Source: an uncultured Algibacter sp. (GTDB lineage Bacteria > Bacteroidota > Bacteroidia > Flavobacteriales > Flavobacteriaceae). Taken from it: 64,000 nucleotides of DNA. Below the pieces are notes generated by a model. It was given only the letters and a program-made list of their open reading frames with translations. It did not search any database and had not been told where the DNA came from. Position 1 is the stretch's first letter. Each line of letters starts with the position of its first letter. The position numbers and the translations under genes were made by a program. Shown piece after piece: positions 16,310-25,900 of this stretch. The DNA lies in assembly GCA_947502405.1 (NCBI GenBank), contig CANMZT010000016.1, forward strand, positions 1 to 64,000. The letters run 5' to 3'.

Positions 16310-17233
16310 TTAGTAATTATTCATCCATCCAAAATCCCTTTCCATTACTGCCTCCTTATTCTCGGTTATATGCTTAATTAGACTTTTAGCAATAGTAGAC
16401 ATGTTTTTGGAACTCAACCAAATCAAATTCCAGTTAGTAACTATTGGTAAACCTTTCACTGGTATAATTTGCAAATCGCCATTGGCTATTGCATTTTTTA
16501 TTCCAATTAATGGCATAATGGAGAAACCTAAACCAGATATTACGGCTTGTTTGAGCGCTTCATTTGATGTTAATTCCATTTTTTTAATTGAAGATATTTT
16601 CTTTGAATCAATAAACTTTTCCATAGCCAAACGTGTAGCAGAACCCTGCTCTCTATAAATTAAGGGTAAATTCTGAAATTCTAATTTAGACAAATACTCC
16701 CCCTTATGTTTATAATCTTTACTTCCCACCAGGTATAACTCATTCTTCATAAGCTCTATACGATTTATATTTAGCTTTTTAGGTATGGTTGATACCATAG
16801 CAAAGTCAATTTCATTATTTTCAAGAGCCTTTATTACCGAAGCTTTATTTGTTACATCCATTATTAAATCAACTCCACGATTTTCATTTATAAAATCAGA
16901 CAAAAAATAAGGCATTACATATTTAGCAGTAGATACAATAGCTATTTTTAGTTTACCCGCTAATTCACCTTGATACGATAAAGCTTTGTATGATATAGCC
17001 TTTACTTCTTCCATAATTTTTTCAGCAGCTAAAGCAATTTCTTCTCCAAATTCTGTGATATAAATACGTCGCCCAACGATTTCAAACAAAGGAATTTTAA
17101 ACTGTTCTTGAAATTTTTTTAGTTGAATTGAAACGGCTGGCTGAGTGAGATACAAAGCTTCGGAAGCCTTGGTAACACTATGCAATTCGACTACTTTTAA
17201 AAATATTTCTAACTGGTGTAACGTGTAATTCAT
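16310..17233 (-). CDS. LysR-family transcriptional regulator
   Basis: This 307-residue regulator has the standard N-terminal winged helix (YTLHQLEIFLKVVELHSVTKASEALYLTQPAVSIQLKKFQ, split here only by description) and a periplasmic-binding-protein-like effector domain from about residue 90 (KLKIAIVSTAKYVMPYFL). It is divergent from the SbtA-type permease operon with an 83-base AT-rich gap, the usual layout for a LysR protein that controls its neighbour. In cyanobacteria LysR proteins (CcmR/CmpR) control bicarbonate transport; the same role here is inference. The effector is unknown. Confidence 0.88.
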   Translation of the reverse strand: MNYTLHQLEIFLKVVELHSVTKASEALYLTQPAVSIQLKKFQEQFKIPLFEIVGRRIYITEFGEEIALAAEKIMEEVKAISYKALSYQGELAGKLKIAIVSTAKYVMPYFLSDFINENRGVDLIMDVTNKASVIKALENNEIDFAMVSTIPKKLNINRIELMKNELYLVGSKDYKHKGEYLSKLEFQNLPLIYREQGSATRLAMEKFIDSKKISSIKKMELTSNEALKQAVISGLGFSIMPLIGIKNAIANGDLQIIPVKGLPIVTNWNLIWLSSKNMSTIAKSLIKHITENKEAVMERDFGWMNNY

Positions 17234-17316
17234 AATTATATCTAATATATTTCATAATAAATATAAATAAAAATATATAAAAATTAAATATAAACTTTGC
17301 ATCAAATTTAAAAACC

Positions 17317-17508
17317 ATGAAAGAAAAAATTTTAAAAGTAATTAAACAAAAATCATTAGCTACAAATCAAATCATCTTAAGTATGATGTTTTTGTGTCCT
17401 ATTTTACTTTCCTTAAAAAATGATGGATTGTTTTTAAAGGAGCTAGTTCTTTTAGGTGTTATAGTATTCTTTGCAATACTTGGAGCGCAATCTAAAAAAT
17501 TAAAATAA
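17317..17508 (+). CDS. Small membrane protein in the bicarbonate-transporter operon
   Basis: The 63-residue protein has a basic N-terminus (MKEKILKVIKQKS) and two hydrophobic segments (about 20-33 and 42-57), ending in a basic tail. I recognise no family. It is the first gene of the rightward unit, 23 bases before the SbtA-type permease gene, so it may be an accessory subunit or leader product. It starts 83 bases from the divergent LysR gene. Confidence 0.6.
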   Translation: MKEKILKVIKQKSLATNQIILSMMFLCPILLSLKNDGLFLKELVLLGVIVFFAILGAQSKKLK

Positions 17509-17531
17509 TAGAAATTAACTAAAACCAGCAA

Positions 17532-18500
17532 ATGGATTTACATTTACTAATTGACAACCTAACCAACCCCGCTTTATTATTCTTTTTCTTAGGCATTATT
17601 GCAGTACAACTTAAAAGTGATTTAAAAATTCCTGAGAATTCATCAAAATTTATTTCACTTTACCTTTTACTTGCTATTGGATTTAAAGGCGGACAAGAAT
17701 TGGCACATAGCCAATTTGATATGGAGATTCTTTGGTCTTTATTATTTGGTATTTTTCTAGCGGTAACAGTTCCAGTTTACGCTTACTTTATCTTGAGAAG
17801 AAAGTTTAATATTGAAAACGCTGGAGCTATTGCGGCTTCTTACGGATCTGTGAGTGCTGTTACTTTTGTAACTGCAATCTCTTTTCTAGAAATAGAGCAG
17901 ATACCTTTTAGTGGCCACATGGTTGCGGTAATGGCTTTAATGGAAGCACCGTCAATTATGGTTGGACTTTTACTTATCATGTTGTTTAAAGGAGGAAAAG
18001 GAAAATCTGAGATTCCTATGAAAACTGTATTACAACACGCCCTTTTTAACGGTAGTGTATTACTAATATTAGGAAGTTTAGTTATAGGGTTTCTAGCAAG
18101 TGATGCTCAAGCTGAGGGCATAAAACCTTTTACAACAGATATTTTTAAAGGATTTTTGGCAGTATTCCTTTTAGATATGGGTATTACTAGTGGTAAAAAA
18201 CTCAATGAGTTTATAAAAAAGGGATGGTTTGCACTGGTATTTGCTATTGTAATACCTATAATTAATGGTGTAATAGTAGCATTTGTTAGCGGAACATTTA
18301 TTGAAGGCATAGGTAACCGATTACTATTTGCCATATTAGCTGCTAGTGCTTCATACATTGCTGTTCCAGCAGCAATGAAAATAGCAGTACCAAAGGCAAG
18401 CCCCAGCTTATATATACCTATGGCCTTAGCCATCACTTTTCCCTTTAACATTACACTGGGGATGCCACTTTACTTATGCATTATTCAAAACTGTTATTAA
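17532..18500 (+). CDS. sbtA: SbtA-type sodium-dependent bicarbonate transporter
   Basis: The 322-residue membrane protein belongs to the SbtA (DUF897) family of Na+/bicarbonate symporters. The family pattern is clear: an N-terminal helix with NPALLFFFLGIIAVQLKSDL, then KFISLYLLLAIGFKGGQEL (first repeat, also the KGG motif), GSVSAVTFVTAISFLE, and in the second half the related LLDMGITSGKKL and SYIAVPAAMKIAVPKASPSL. About ten helices form two inverted repeats. Uptake of HCO3- could feed carboxylases. The neighbours are a LysR regulator and two small unknown genes. The typical PII-like SbtB partner is not encoded next to it. Confidence 0.85.
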   Translation: MDLHLLIDNLTNPALLFFFLGIIAVQLKSDLKIPENSSKFISLYLLLAIGFKGGQELAHSQFDMEILWSLLFGIFLAVTVPVYAYFILRRKFNIENAGAIAASYGSVSAVTFVTAISFLEIEQIPFSGHMVAVMALMEAPSIMVGLLLIMLFKGGKGKSEIPMKTVLQHALFNGSVLLILGSLVIGFLASDAQAEGIKPFTTDIFKGFLAVFLLDMGITSGKKLNEFIKKGWFALVFAIVIPIINGVIVAFVSGTFIEGIGNRLLFAILAASASYIAVPAAMKIAVPKASPSLYIPMALAITFPFNITLGMPLYLCIIQNCY

Positions 18501-18531
18501 AAATAAAATTATAATCTAAAAACAAAACATT

Positions 18532-18846
18532 ATGGAAACAGTAGAACAAAAAAACAAAGAGAATAAAATTGAAACACAATATATTAAACTTGTGGAGGGT
18601 CAATTTAAACCATCAGAAGCTGCTGATATTATTGATTCTATTTTAGATGTGAAAATTAACTTTCATAAATTGAAAAGACTTTCTATAACAGAAGGTAATT
18701 GTGATGATCTATGCGAGTATGACAATGGAAGAATTAATGAGTTAATTAATGCAAAATTAGACGCAAAATCTTTCTTTAATGATGCAAGATTACATGGAAA
18801 GAAACTAAAGATAAATGGTACACTTTCTATAGAAATTGTAGATTAA
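18532..18846 (+). CDS. Unknown soluble protein cotranscribed with sbtA
   Basis: I do not know the function of this 104-residue acidic, soluble protein. A helix-rich middle carries FKPSEAADIIDSILDVKINFHKLK, and the end has ARLHGKKLKINGTLSIEIVD, probably a beta hairpin. Similar small proteins occur in other Bacteroidota. There is no T-loop or PII-like pattern, so it is not an SbtB homolog. It follows the permease by 31 bases and is closed by a terminator, making it the last gene of the three-gene unit. Confidence 0.7.
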   Translation: METVEQKNKENKIETQYIKLVEGQFKPSEAADIIDSILDVKINFHKLKRLSITEGNCDDLCEYDNGRINELINAKLDAKSFFNDARLHGKKLKINGTLSIEIVD

Positions 18847-19228
18847 TTTATATAAATGCGTATTAATATTTAGCCTATTATTTATCTAATAGGCTATTTT
18901 TGATTAGTAGCATGCTTCAACAGTATTTGTATTAGGGGTTGAATAGGATGTTTTAAATACTCGCTCCCGATAGCTATTGGATTTGGATTGATACTTGGGT
19001 ACTAAAATGGTATATTGCCAAATTCATTAATTTTAAATAAAAATCAATAACCAAAGTGTATCTCTGTAAGGTAATAACCAAATAAATTATTTGTGACTAA
19101 TAACACATTTTAGGGTCTAATTATTAAAGAGTTAAAAATAATTTAATCTTTTTGTAACAAAATGTATCATATTAACGTATAACTATTGAACGACCTATTT
19201 ATTCATAATTAAATTCAGGACACATTAG
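18847..19228 (+). other. Intergenic region before rpoD
   Basis: The region holds the terminator of the sbtA unit, then a possible decayed copy of the structured element (TATTAGGGGTTGAATAGG near 18928-18946 and CCCGATAGCTATTGG at 18966-18980), then about 200 AT-rich bases leading to rpoD. I see no open frame and no clear TAnnTTTG promoter for rpoD. Confidence 0.4.
18871..18901 (+). terminator. Rho-independent terminator of the sbtA operon
   Basis: Arms TAGCCTATTA (18871-18880) and TAATAGGCTA (18887-18896), loop TTTATC, then five T; 25 bases after the stop of the 104-residue gene. Confidence 0.85.
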
Positions 19229-20092
19229 ATGAGACAACTTAAAATTACGAAGCAGGTTACTAATAGAGAAACTGCATCGTTAGATAAATATCTACAGGAA
19301 ATTGGTAAGGTTGATTTAATTACAGCCGACGAGGAAGTTGAATTAGCGCAACGAATTAAAGCTGGCGACCAGATAGCTTTAGAAAAGCTAACGAAAGCTA
19401 ATTTACGTTTCGTTGTATCTGTAGCTAAGCAATATCAAAACCAAGGACTTACATTACCTGATTTGATTAATGAAGGTAATTTAGGTTTAATTAAAGCAGC
19501 GCAACGTTTTGATGAGACGCGTGGTTTTAAATTTATATCTTACGCGGTTTGGTGGATTCGTCAATCGATTCTTCAGGCATTAGCTGAACAATCACGTATT
19601 GTACGTTTACCATTAAATAAAATTGGTTCTATTAACAAGATTAATAAAACGTTTGCTTTTTTAGAGCAAAGTCATGAACGCCCGCCTTCTGCTGAAGAAA
19701 TTGCAAAAGAGTTGGATATGACGATTAATGATGTTAAGGAGTCTATGAAAAACTCTGGACGCCACGTAAGTATGGATGCGCCGTTAGTTGAAGGTGAAGA
19801 CTCTAACTTATATGATGTATTAAATTCTGGTGAGTCGCCAAATCCTGACAAAGAATTATTACATGAGTCTTTACGTACAGAGATTGAGCGTGCATTGGAA
19901 ACGTTAACGCCGCGTGAAGCAGATGTAATTCGTTTATACTTTGGTTTAGGAAACCAACACCCAATGACTCTTGAAGAAATTGGTGAAACTTTCGATTTAA
20001 CACGTGAGCGTGTAAGACAAATTAAAGAAAAAGCTATTCGTAGACTGAAACATACGTCTAGAAGTAAAATATTAAAAACATATTTAGGTTAG
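19229..20092 (+). CDS. rpoD: Primary sigma factor RpoD/SigA (Bacteroidota type)
   Basis: This is the housekeeping sigma factor, 287 residues, short because region 1.1 and the non-conserved insert are missing, as is normal for Bacteroidota. Region 1.2 is [20 protein letters not shown]; region 2 includes [40 protein letters not shown] and the -10 recognition part [20 protein letters not shown]; region 3 follows; region 4 ends with [26 protein letters not shown]. It should recognise the TTTG/TAnnTTTG promoters noted in this window. A strong GC-rich terminator follows. Confidence 0.96.
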   Translation: MRQLKITKQVTNRETASLDKYLQEIGKVDLITADEEVELAQRIKAGDQIALEKLTKANLRFVVSVAKQYQNQGLTLPDLINEGNLGLIKAAQRFDETRGFKFISYAVWWIRQSILQALAEQSRIVRLPLNKIGSINKINKTFAFLEQSHERPPSAEEIAKELDMTINDVKESMKNSGRHVSMDAPLVEGEDSNLYDVLNSGESPNPDKELLHESLRTEIERALETLTPREADVIRLYFGLGNQHPMTLEEIGETFDLTRERVRQIKEKAIRRLKHTSRSKILKTYLG

Positions 20093-20173
20093 TAATTTTT
20101 TGATGATAATTACGACTAAATTAAGGTAACAACAGTTACAAAACATAACTGTTCGTTTTTTGATTGATGAAAG

Positions 20174-20206
20174 AACCCCCGGCTGATTACCGGGGGTTTA
20201 TTTATT
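20174..20206 (+). terminator. Rho-independent terminator of rpoD
   Basis: Arms AACCCCCGG (20174-20182) and CCGGGGGTT (20190-20198) with loop CTGATTA and a T-rich tail, about 80 bases after the stop. Confidence 0.85.
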
Positions 20207-20314
20207 CTATTAATTTTACTTTATAAAAGCTTAAAAGGGTTTTATATTTACATAAATAAAAACTCAGTAATAAATCACAAAGTTTTTATTTTAACCAACC
20301 TAATAAATAATTTA

Positions 20315-20725
20315 ATGTTAAAAACCATATGTTATATTAGTAGCTCTACTAGTAGTGAATCAATTGATAATATTAAGAACATTTACGAAAAGGCAAAAGC
20401 TAATAATTTTAAAAATAACATAAGTGGTATTTTAATATTTCATAAAGGTAATTTTTTACAGGTTCTAGAAGGTAAAACAGAAAATATCGATAAAACCTTT
20501 AATAAAATTAAGAATGATACTAGACACAAAAACATCATAAAAGTTATTAATATAAATATAGATGAGCGCATTTTTGAAGACTACAATTTTGGCTTTACCA
20601 TAGTTAAAACTAGTAGTGAATTTAAAGAATTAAACGAATATTTAGACTGGTTAAAAAATGCAGATCATACAATAGCAAACAAATTAATAACCATGGTGGA
20701 AAATTTTATTAAAACAGTAGGATAA
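20315..20725 (+). CDS. BLUF-domain blue-light sensor protein
   Basis: BLUF proteins bind FAD and sense blue light through a hydrogen-bond switch. This 136-residue protein is a stand-alone BLUF domain. The photocycle residues align exactly with AppA spacing: Tyr7 (ICYIS), Asn31 (24 later) and Gln49 (18 later, in NFLQVLEG). NDTRHKNI is the conserved DxRH segment. At the AppA Trp104 and Met106 positions it has Tyr90 and Phe92 (EDYNFGF). There is no output domain and no GGDEF/EAL gene next to it, so signalling must go through a partner. It lies between rpoD and rpe. Confidence 0.88.
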   Translation: MLKTICYISSSTSSESIDNIKNIYEKAKANNFKNNISGILIFHKGNFLQVLEGKTENIDKTFNKIKNDTRHKNIIKVININIDERIFEDYNFGFTIVKTSSEFKELNEYLDWLKNADHTIANKLITMVENFIKTVG

Positions 20726-20742
20726 TAGATATATTAAAAACT

Positions 20743-20750
20743 TATTTTTG
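20743..20750 (+). promoter_or_regulatory. Candidate -7 promoter element for rpe
   Basis: TATTTTTG fits TAnnTTTG, 16 bases before the rpe ATG; no -33 TTG at the usual distance. Confidence 0.3.
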
Positions 20751-20766
20751 CAAAAAATCATTATTT

Positions 20767-21429
20767 ATGAATTCTAAATTAATTGCGCCATCTATTTTAG
20801 CTGCTGATTTTGCCAATTTACAACGTGATATTGAAATGGTTAACAATAGCAATGCAGACTGGTTTCACATTGATATCATGGACGGTGTTTTTGTTCCGAA
20901 TATATCATTTGGAATGCCTGTATTGAAAGCAATTAGCAAACATGCAAAAAAAACCATTGATGTTCATTTAATGATTATTGATCCTGATAGATATATAAAA
21001 ACTTTTGCTGAACTAGGCAGTGATATATTAACTGTACATTATGAAGCATGTACACACTTGCACAGAACATTACAAACTATAAAATCTCAAGACATGAAAG
21101 CTGGTGTGGCATTAAATCCGCATACCAATGTAAGCTTATTAGAAGACACTATTAATGATATTGATTTAGTATGCTTGATGAGTGTAAATCCTGGTTTTGG
21201 TGGGCAAAGTTTTATTGAAAGCACATTTAATAAGATAAAACAATTAAAAGACCTAATTACTCGCAAAGGTGCATCAACAAAAATTCAAATTGATGGTGGA
21301 GTAACCAACAAAAATGCAAAACAATTGGTTGATGCTGGCGCAGATGTTTTGGTTGCTGGTAGTTATGTTTTTAAAAGCACTAATCAGCTAGAAACCATAA
21401 AAGATTTAAGAGCCATTGCAAACTCTTAA
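20767..21429 (+). CDS. rpe: Ribulose-phosphate 3-epimerase
   Basis: Rpe interconverts ribulose-5-phosphate and xylulose-5-phosphate in the pentose phosphate pathway. The 220-residue TIM barrel has all conserved segments: APSILAADFANL at the start, FHIDIMDGVFVPNISFG (metal His and catalytic Asp), DVHLMI (metal His), TVHYEA (metal His), LMSVNPGFGGQSFI and QIDGGV (second catalytic Asp) with phosphate loop VAGSYVFK. Length is normal. Confidence 0.96.
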   Translation: MNSKLIAPSILAADFANLQRDIEMVNNSNADWFHIDIMDGVFVPNISFGMPVLKAISKHAKKTIDVHLMIIDPDRYIKTFAELGSDILTVHYEACTHLHRTLQTIKSQDMKAGVALNPHTNVSLLEDTINDIDLVCLMSVNPGFGGQSFIESTFNKIKQLKDLITRKGASTKIQIDGGVTNKNAKQLVDAGADVLVAGSYVFKSTNQLETIKDLRAIANS

Positions 21430-21474
21430 GCCTTCTTCGGCATATTTACTTTTCTTATAGTTACTACTAAAATA

Positions 21475-21894
21475 TTAAAACTGTTTAAGTAAATAATTTA
21501 TTAAGTCTGTAGTGGTTACAATCCCTGTTAACTTATTGTTATCAACTACTGGAAGCGCATGAAACTCTTTTGCAGCTAAAATTTCTGCTACTTCTTTTAT
21601 TGAATTTGAAGATGATACGGTAACTATGTTTCTTTTCATTACTTGCTCAATAGTAAACATATTGTAAACCATCACATCTGCATAACTATCATTATCATTA
21701 GTAATATCTGCAAAACTTAATCTAAGTAAATCGGTATAACTTAACATACCAAGAATAACATTATCGCTAACCACAGGAATATGTCTTATTCTATGTTGTT
21801 TAAATAATTGTTCTGCTTTTTCTAAGCTGTCGGTTTTTTCTAATGTTATGACATCCTCAGTCATTATCATTGAAATTGGTGCTTTTCGTATCAT
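21475..21894 (-). CDS. CBS-domain pair protein
   Basis: The 139-residue protein consists of two CBS domains and nothing else. The first runs from MTEDVITLEKTDSLEKAEQL to VILGMLSYTDLL; the second from MKRNIVTVSSSNSIKEVAEI to KLTGIVTTTDLINYLL. Such pairs bind adenine nucleotides and regulate partners. No enzymatic domain is fused and the neighbours (rpe, the peptidase pseudogene) do not suggest a target. It converges on rpe. Confidence 0.88.
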   Translation of the reverse strand: MIRKAPISMIMTEDVITLEKTDSLEKAEQLFKQHRIRHIPVVSDNVILGMLSYTDLLRLSFADITNDNDSYADVMVYNMFTIEQVMKRNIVTVSSSNSIKEVAEILAAKEFHALPVVDNNKLTGIVTTTDLINYLLKQF

Positions 21895-21974
21895 GACATT
21901 TAATATTTAGTTTAGTTTTCTAAAACTACTTAACCAAAACCTAAAATTGTATGATAAATGTCATAACTACTTAA

Positions 21975-22877
21975 TTAATAGCCTAAAAAGTTAAAATTGA
22001 GCATTTGCTTAATCTTTGTATAAATCTCTGGGAATTGTTCTCTAAATGTTATTGGTGTCTCAATAAAAGTTTCAATTAATACTGCTAATAGCTCTGAGTC
22101 GTTATTAAAGGCGTAATCTCTTAATAAATTAGAATTCTCTAATCTTTTTTTAAGTATGTCATCTTCATTCAACGCAATTCTTAATGCATTAAATGTATCC
22201 ACAAAAATAATAGAGTTTATATCTTCGCTTTTTACACTATTAAAATGGATAGCATGAGCAAACTCATGAATTCCCAAATTAAGTTTATCATCTTCAATTC
22301 TATACCCTTCTAAAAAGTTATCCCATCAAAGCACAAGAGTTTTAAGACGAGGATTAAACTCTCCTTTATTATGAGTTTTACTAAATATTGAATAATATTC
22401 TGTTGGATAAATTAAAATATGCTTCACAAACTGAATGAGGTAATTTCTAAAACCGAAAGTTAACATAACAGCTGTTGCAGACACTAAGATTTTAGCTTCA
22501 TCGGTAATTACAAACCCTTCTTTACCTTCAAATTTCTTTTTCTTTAAAAATACTGCTACACGATGCTGAAAAAAACGTTTATACCTATCATCTAGTTTAT
22601 TGTAAAAGCTAAATTCATGTTGTAAAATGAAAATTTGACTTGGTTTTAATTTTCTCTTAAATAAATAAAAGTGAATAAAAATAGGACGCTTAGCAAATAA
22701 AGCATACAGCATTTCTATTCCATCTAAAATGGTTGTTATAACTTTTCTAATTAATAAAATTATAAGGAATAAAACACCGCACAAAAGAATTCCTAGAATT
22801 ATATTTCCAACATAAGAGTAGTCATTAGATTTAAGTGTTAATACCATAATAGGAATTCTAGACAATACAAATAACAA
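21975..22877 (-). pseudogene. mtfA: MtfA-like zinc peptidase gene interrupted by an in-frame TGA
   Basis: Two open pieces lie in the same frame with a single TGA between them (22326-22328). The upstream part (183 codons) has a membrane segment (IILGILLCGVLFLIILLI) and the MtfA pattern LDDRYKRFFQHRVAVFL ... ITDEAKILVSATAVMLTFGF. Directly after the TGA the frame continues WDNFLEGYRIEDDKLNLG and then the metallopeptidase motif HEFAHAIH and the C-terminal half. Intact relatives have a residue such as Ser at the stop position (LVL-S-WD). The full reading would be about 300 residues. Interpretation: a recent nonsense mutation or a sequencing error; the catalytic motif lies after the stop, so the truncated product would be inactive. 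Confidence 0.8.
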
Positions 22878-22983
22878 AAATGCACAAAAAGGGGTGATAA
22901 ATCATTTGTTAAAAAAATTCAATTCTTGAAGAAGCTACTTTATAAAAAATATTATATGTTTTGCTAAATAAACTTAAAGCTAT

Positions 22984-25900
22984 CTATCGCTTAATCAGAA
23001 TTTCATTTACATTTTCAGAACCACTAGTGACTTTTAAAATATAAACACCTTGCGCTAATGTTTTTAAATCAAAGCTACCTGATGTTTCCGAAATTGTGCT
23101 ATTGAATAAAAGTTGTCCATTAATGGAGTATAACTGTATGGTACTAGTACCTCTTAAATTTTTTAAATAGAGATTATCCTCAATAGGGTTCGGGTATAGT
23201 ACAATCTCAAATTCGTCATCAGAAGTATTACTTTTTTCAAAATAAGGTAAGGCAAAATTGTAAGCATCAATACCAATTTGTTTACCTATTAGCCTTCCTG
23301 GAATGTCATCAACTGGTGGGTGAATACCTCCCCAAATTCTAGACAAACTCGTTTGATCTGAAGCATCTCTATATGTTGCCCATTGTAAGATTACATCTAC
23401 TGAAGGACCTTTTTCGAATACCAAAAACTCATCTTTTTTGGCTACAAATTCTCCCATGCCTCCAGGAAAAAACTCATCTCCAGTAATTAAGGTCATTACC
23501 TCTGCAGCTGCTCTTGAAAAAGTAGAGTGCCCTGACACAAAACCTGCAAAAGGCGGTGTTACAAAGCTCGGACGTTGGTAAGGCCACCAGTTTTCTGCCA
23601 AGATCCAACCTACACCAGCTACATCGGTTGTGGTATTATCTATAAAATCATGACCTCTCCATGCCTTTAATTTTATTTTACCAACATGCTCATCGTTTAT
23701 TCCACTTAATGGATCTCCATCTTGAACAACTTCTATATAGCCAACTTTTAATTCTATTCCTTCTGGGTTATAGTTTGGCAAACTATTATCTGTACTTTGC
23801 CCTAACTCGCACATATATCGTATCGCTGATATAGGGCGTATATAATCATGCCATCCTTTTATGCCCCATGCGGCTACTGCAGAATCATGTAAGGCTCCAC
23901 CTAATATAAAATATGCCTTTATATCCCATTCTAAGGGACTTAATTCATCTCCTTGTCCATTAAACTTTCGTTCAAAGAGTTCATGGTCTGTCACATAATT
24001 CAGTATGGTAAACCAATGTCCTGGTGGTGTTTCAGAATCTGGACCATCCGCCCAAAACTCTGCCAATACTCTTGCATAATCTGCTCTTGGCACCATTTGA
24101 GTATCATAGGCTTTTCCTGTTACTGGATTTATAGTATGACCTAAACTGATATCACCACCCTCCAGCTCATTATAAAAATCGGGATAGTTATCATATGAAT
24201 TAGGAAACAAGTCAATATCGATATTTCCAATGGACTTTGGGGATATATCCCACATCACTCCATCTGTAGGATCTAAATGAGAGCTCCATATAGACACCAA
24301 TTCAAAGTTCCATTTGTACTGTTCTCTGGAGGATTCACTAACTCCACTTAAGTGAGGAGGTGCCTCTGGATTATGGTATAAGGTATAATTATTTCCATTT
24401 TCACTAAAAGTTTCCTTATCTGAATCTGATAAAGCAAAAGGATGTACTGCTCCCCATTCAGGACTCAAAAATTCTGGGGTAGATCCTTCTATTAAATTAC
24501 CACTCTGATCAATAAAAGTATTAAAGGCTAATGGCTGCCATTTGCTAGAAGCTACAATACCTGTAGAAGAGTTTCCTGATCCATTTAAATCCAATGCTGG
24601 ATTTACTGGTTGATAAAAGGCATTATCGTAGCCTGTTATTTCTCTAGAGTTGTCGGTAAACCCATAATTAATAATGGTTTGTGCAACATAATTTCCTAAA
24701 GCAGCTGCATCTCCTGATTGATAATCCATAGAAGTATTACTAATATCATAGCCTAATTGTTTCATGATTAGATTAAAGCGTTCTAAAGATGTATCTGCAC
24801 TTGGAGAATCTTCAAATCGATGAACAAGCAAACGATATGCGGCATAACTCATAGCTTTTTCTTTAGATGCAGCTATTGATTCAGTTGGTTCAAATTCAAC
24901 CAAATCACTCGCAAACCCATGTACTTCATTACCTATTAAATAAGGCTTAGCGCTTTCGTAAATGGCCCAAACATCATACAAGGCAACTGAGGCATGAAAT
25001 AAGTTTCTAGCATGTACTGTAGGTCTTGCATAATCACCACGAATAGCCTCTAACAATGCTTCATTCCAGATTCTAGCAATAGAAATATCTTCTGATAAAT
25101 TATCGATATGAAGATTTACAATTAGTTCTGCTTCACTATTAGAACAAGAGTTGCTACTTTCTAAAGCAATGACTCTTCCTTGTTCTACAAAGTCCCATGT
25201 TACTTGTATGCTGTTTGTTCCTTGACCATTGATAATTTCACCTCCTTCTACTGTCCAAGATACTTGCGAATCAGCAGGGACATTGTAAGTGTAAGTTTCT
25301 GTGTTGTAAAATCCAGAATCTGTATTTCCTAAAATGTCATTTGGTGGTAAGTATTGACAACTACCATCATCAATAGTTGCAGCTGGATTGTATGTACAGG
25401 AATTAGGGTCTGTACAGCCAGGAATAGCTATTGAAAGATTATTCCCCTCCTTGATCCTGTAACGTTGATTAGGAGTGACATCATCGAAATTTTGACTATA
25501 ACCATCAGACCAAATGATTTCCACATTATCAATCACCTCATTATTGGCTAAACCAAAATGTACAACCAATGAATGTTGACTACAGTGACTCCCCTGACCA
25601 TGGATTTCTTGGATTAGTTGCTCACCATTTACTGTAAGCTTCACCTTTGCTCCAATAGCATCCTTGTTAATTGATACGCCTTCAAGTTTAAATTGCACCC
25701 AGTTTTTACCCTGAGTACTACCAGGGTTTAATTGGTTTTGGTATAAGGTTGTACGCGCATTCGTATCAGCCGAATGGGTTTGCACAACAACTACAATATC
25801 TAAATCACCATCCCTATCATAATCACAATATGCCATCCCTCTTCCTCTATTGGAATCACTAATTCCAGATTCGAAAGATATATCAGTGAATGTTATACCA

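Noticed and set aside
16120-16377. Rightward 85-codon frame at the end of pnp
   Set aside because: It is an out-of-frame reading of the RGRDN repeat and the terminator.
17234-17316. LysR binding site (T-N11-A) between the LysR and sbtA units
   Set aside because: The region is so AT-rich that many matches occur by chance; none stands out.
18532-18846. SbtB (PII-like) identity for the 104-residue protein after sbtA
   Set aside because: No T-loop, no PII signature and a different secondary-structure pattern.
22326-22328. Selenocysteine or TGA-as-tryptophan reading of the stop in the MtfA-like gene
   Set aside because: No SECIS-like hairpin was recognised behind it, relatives have no Cys here, and TGA is used as a normal stop in other genes of the window.
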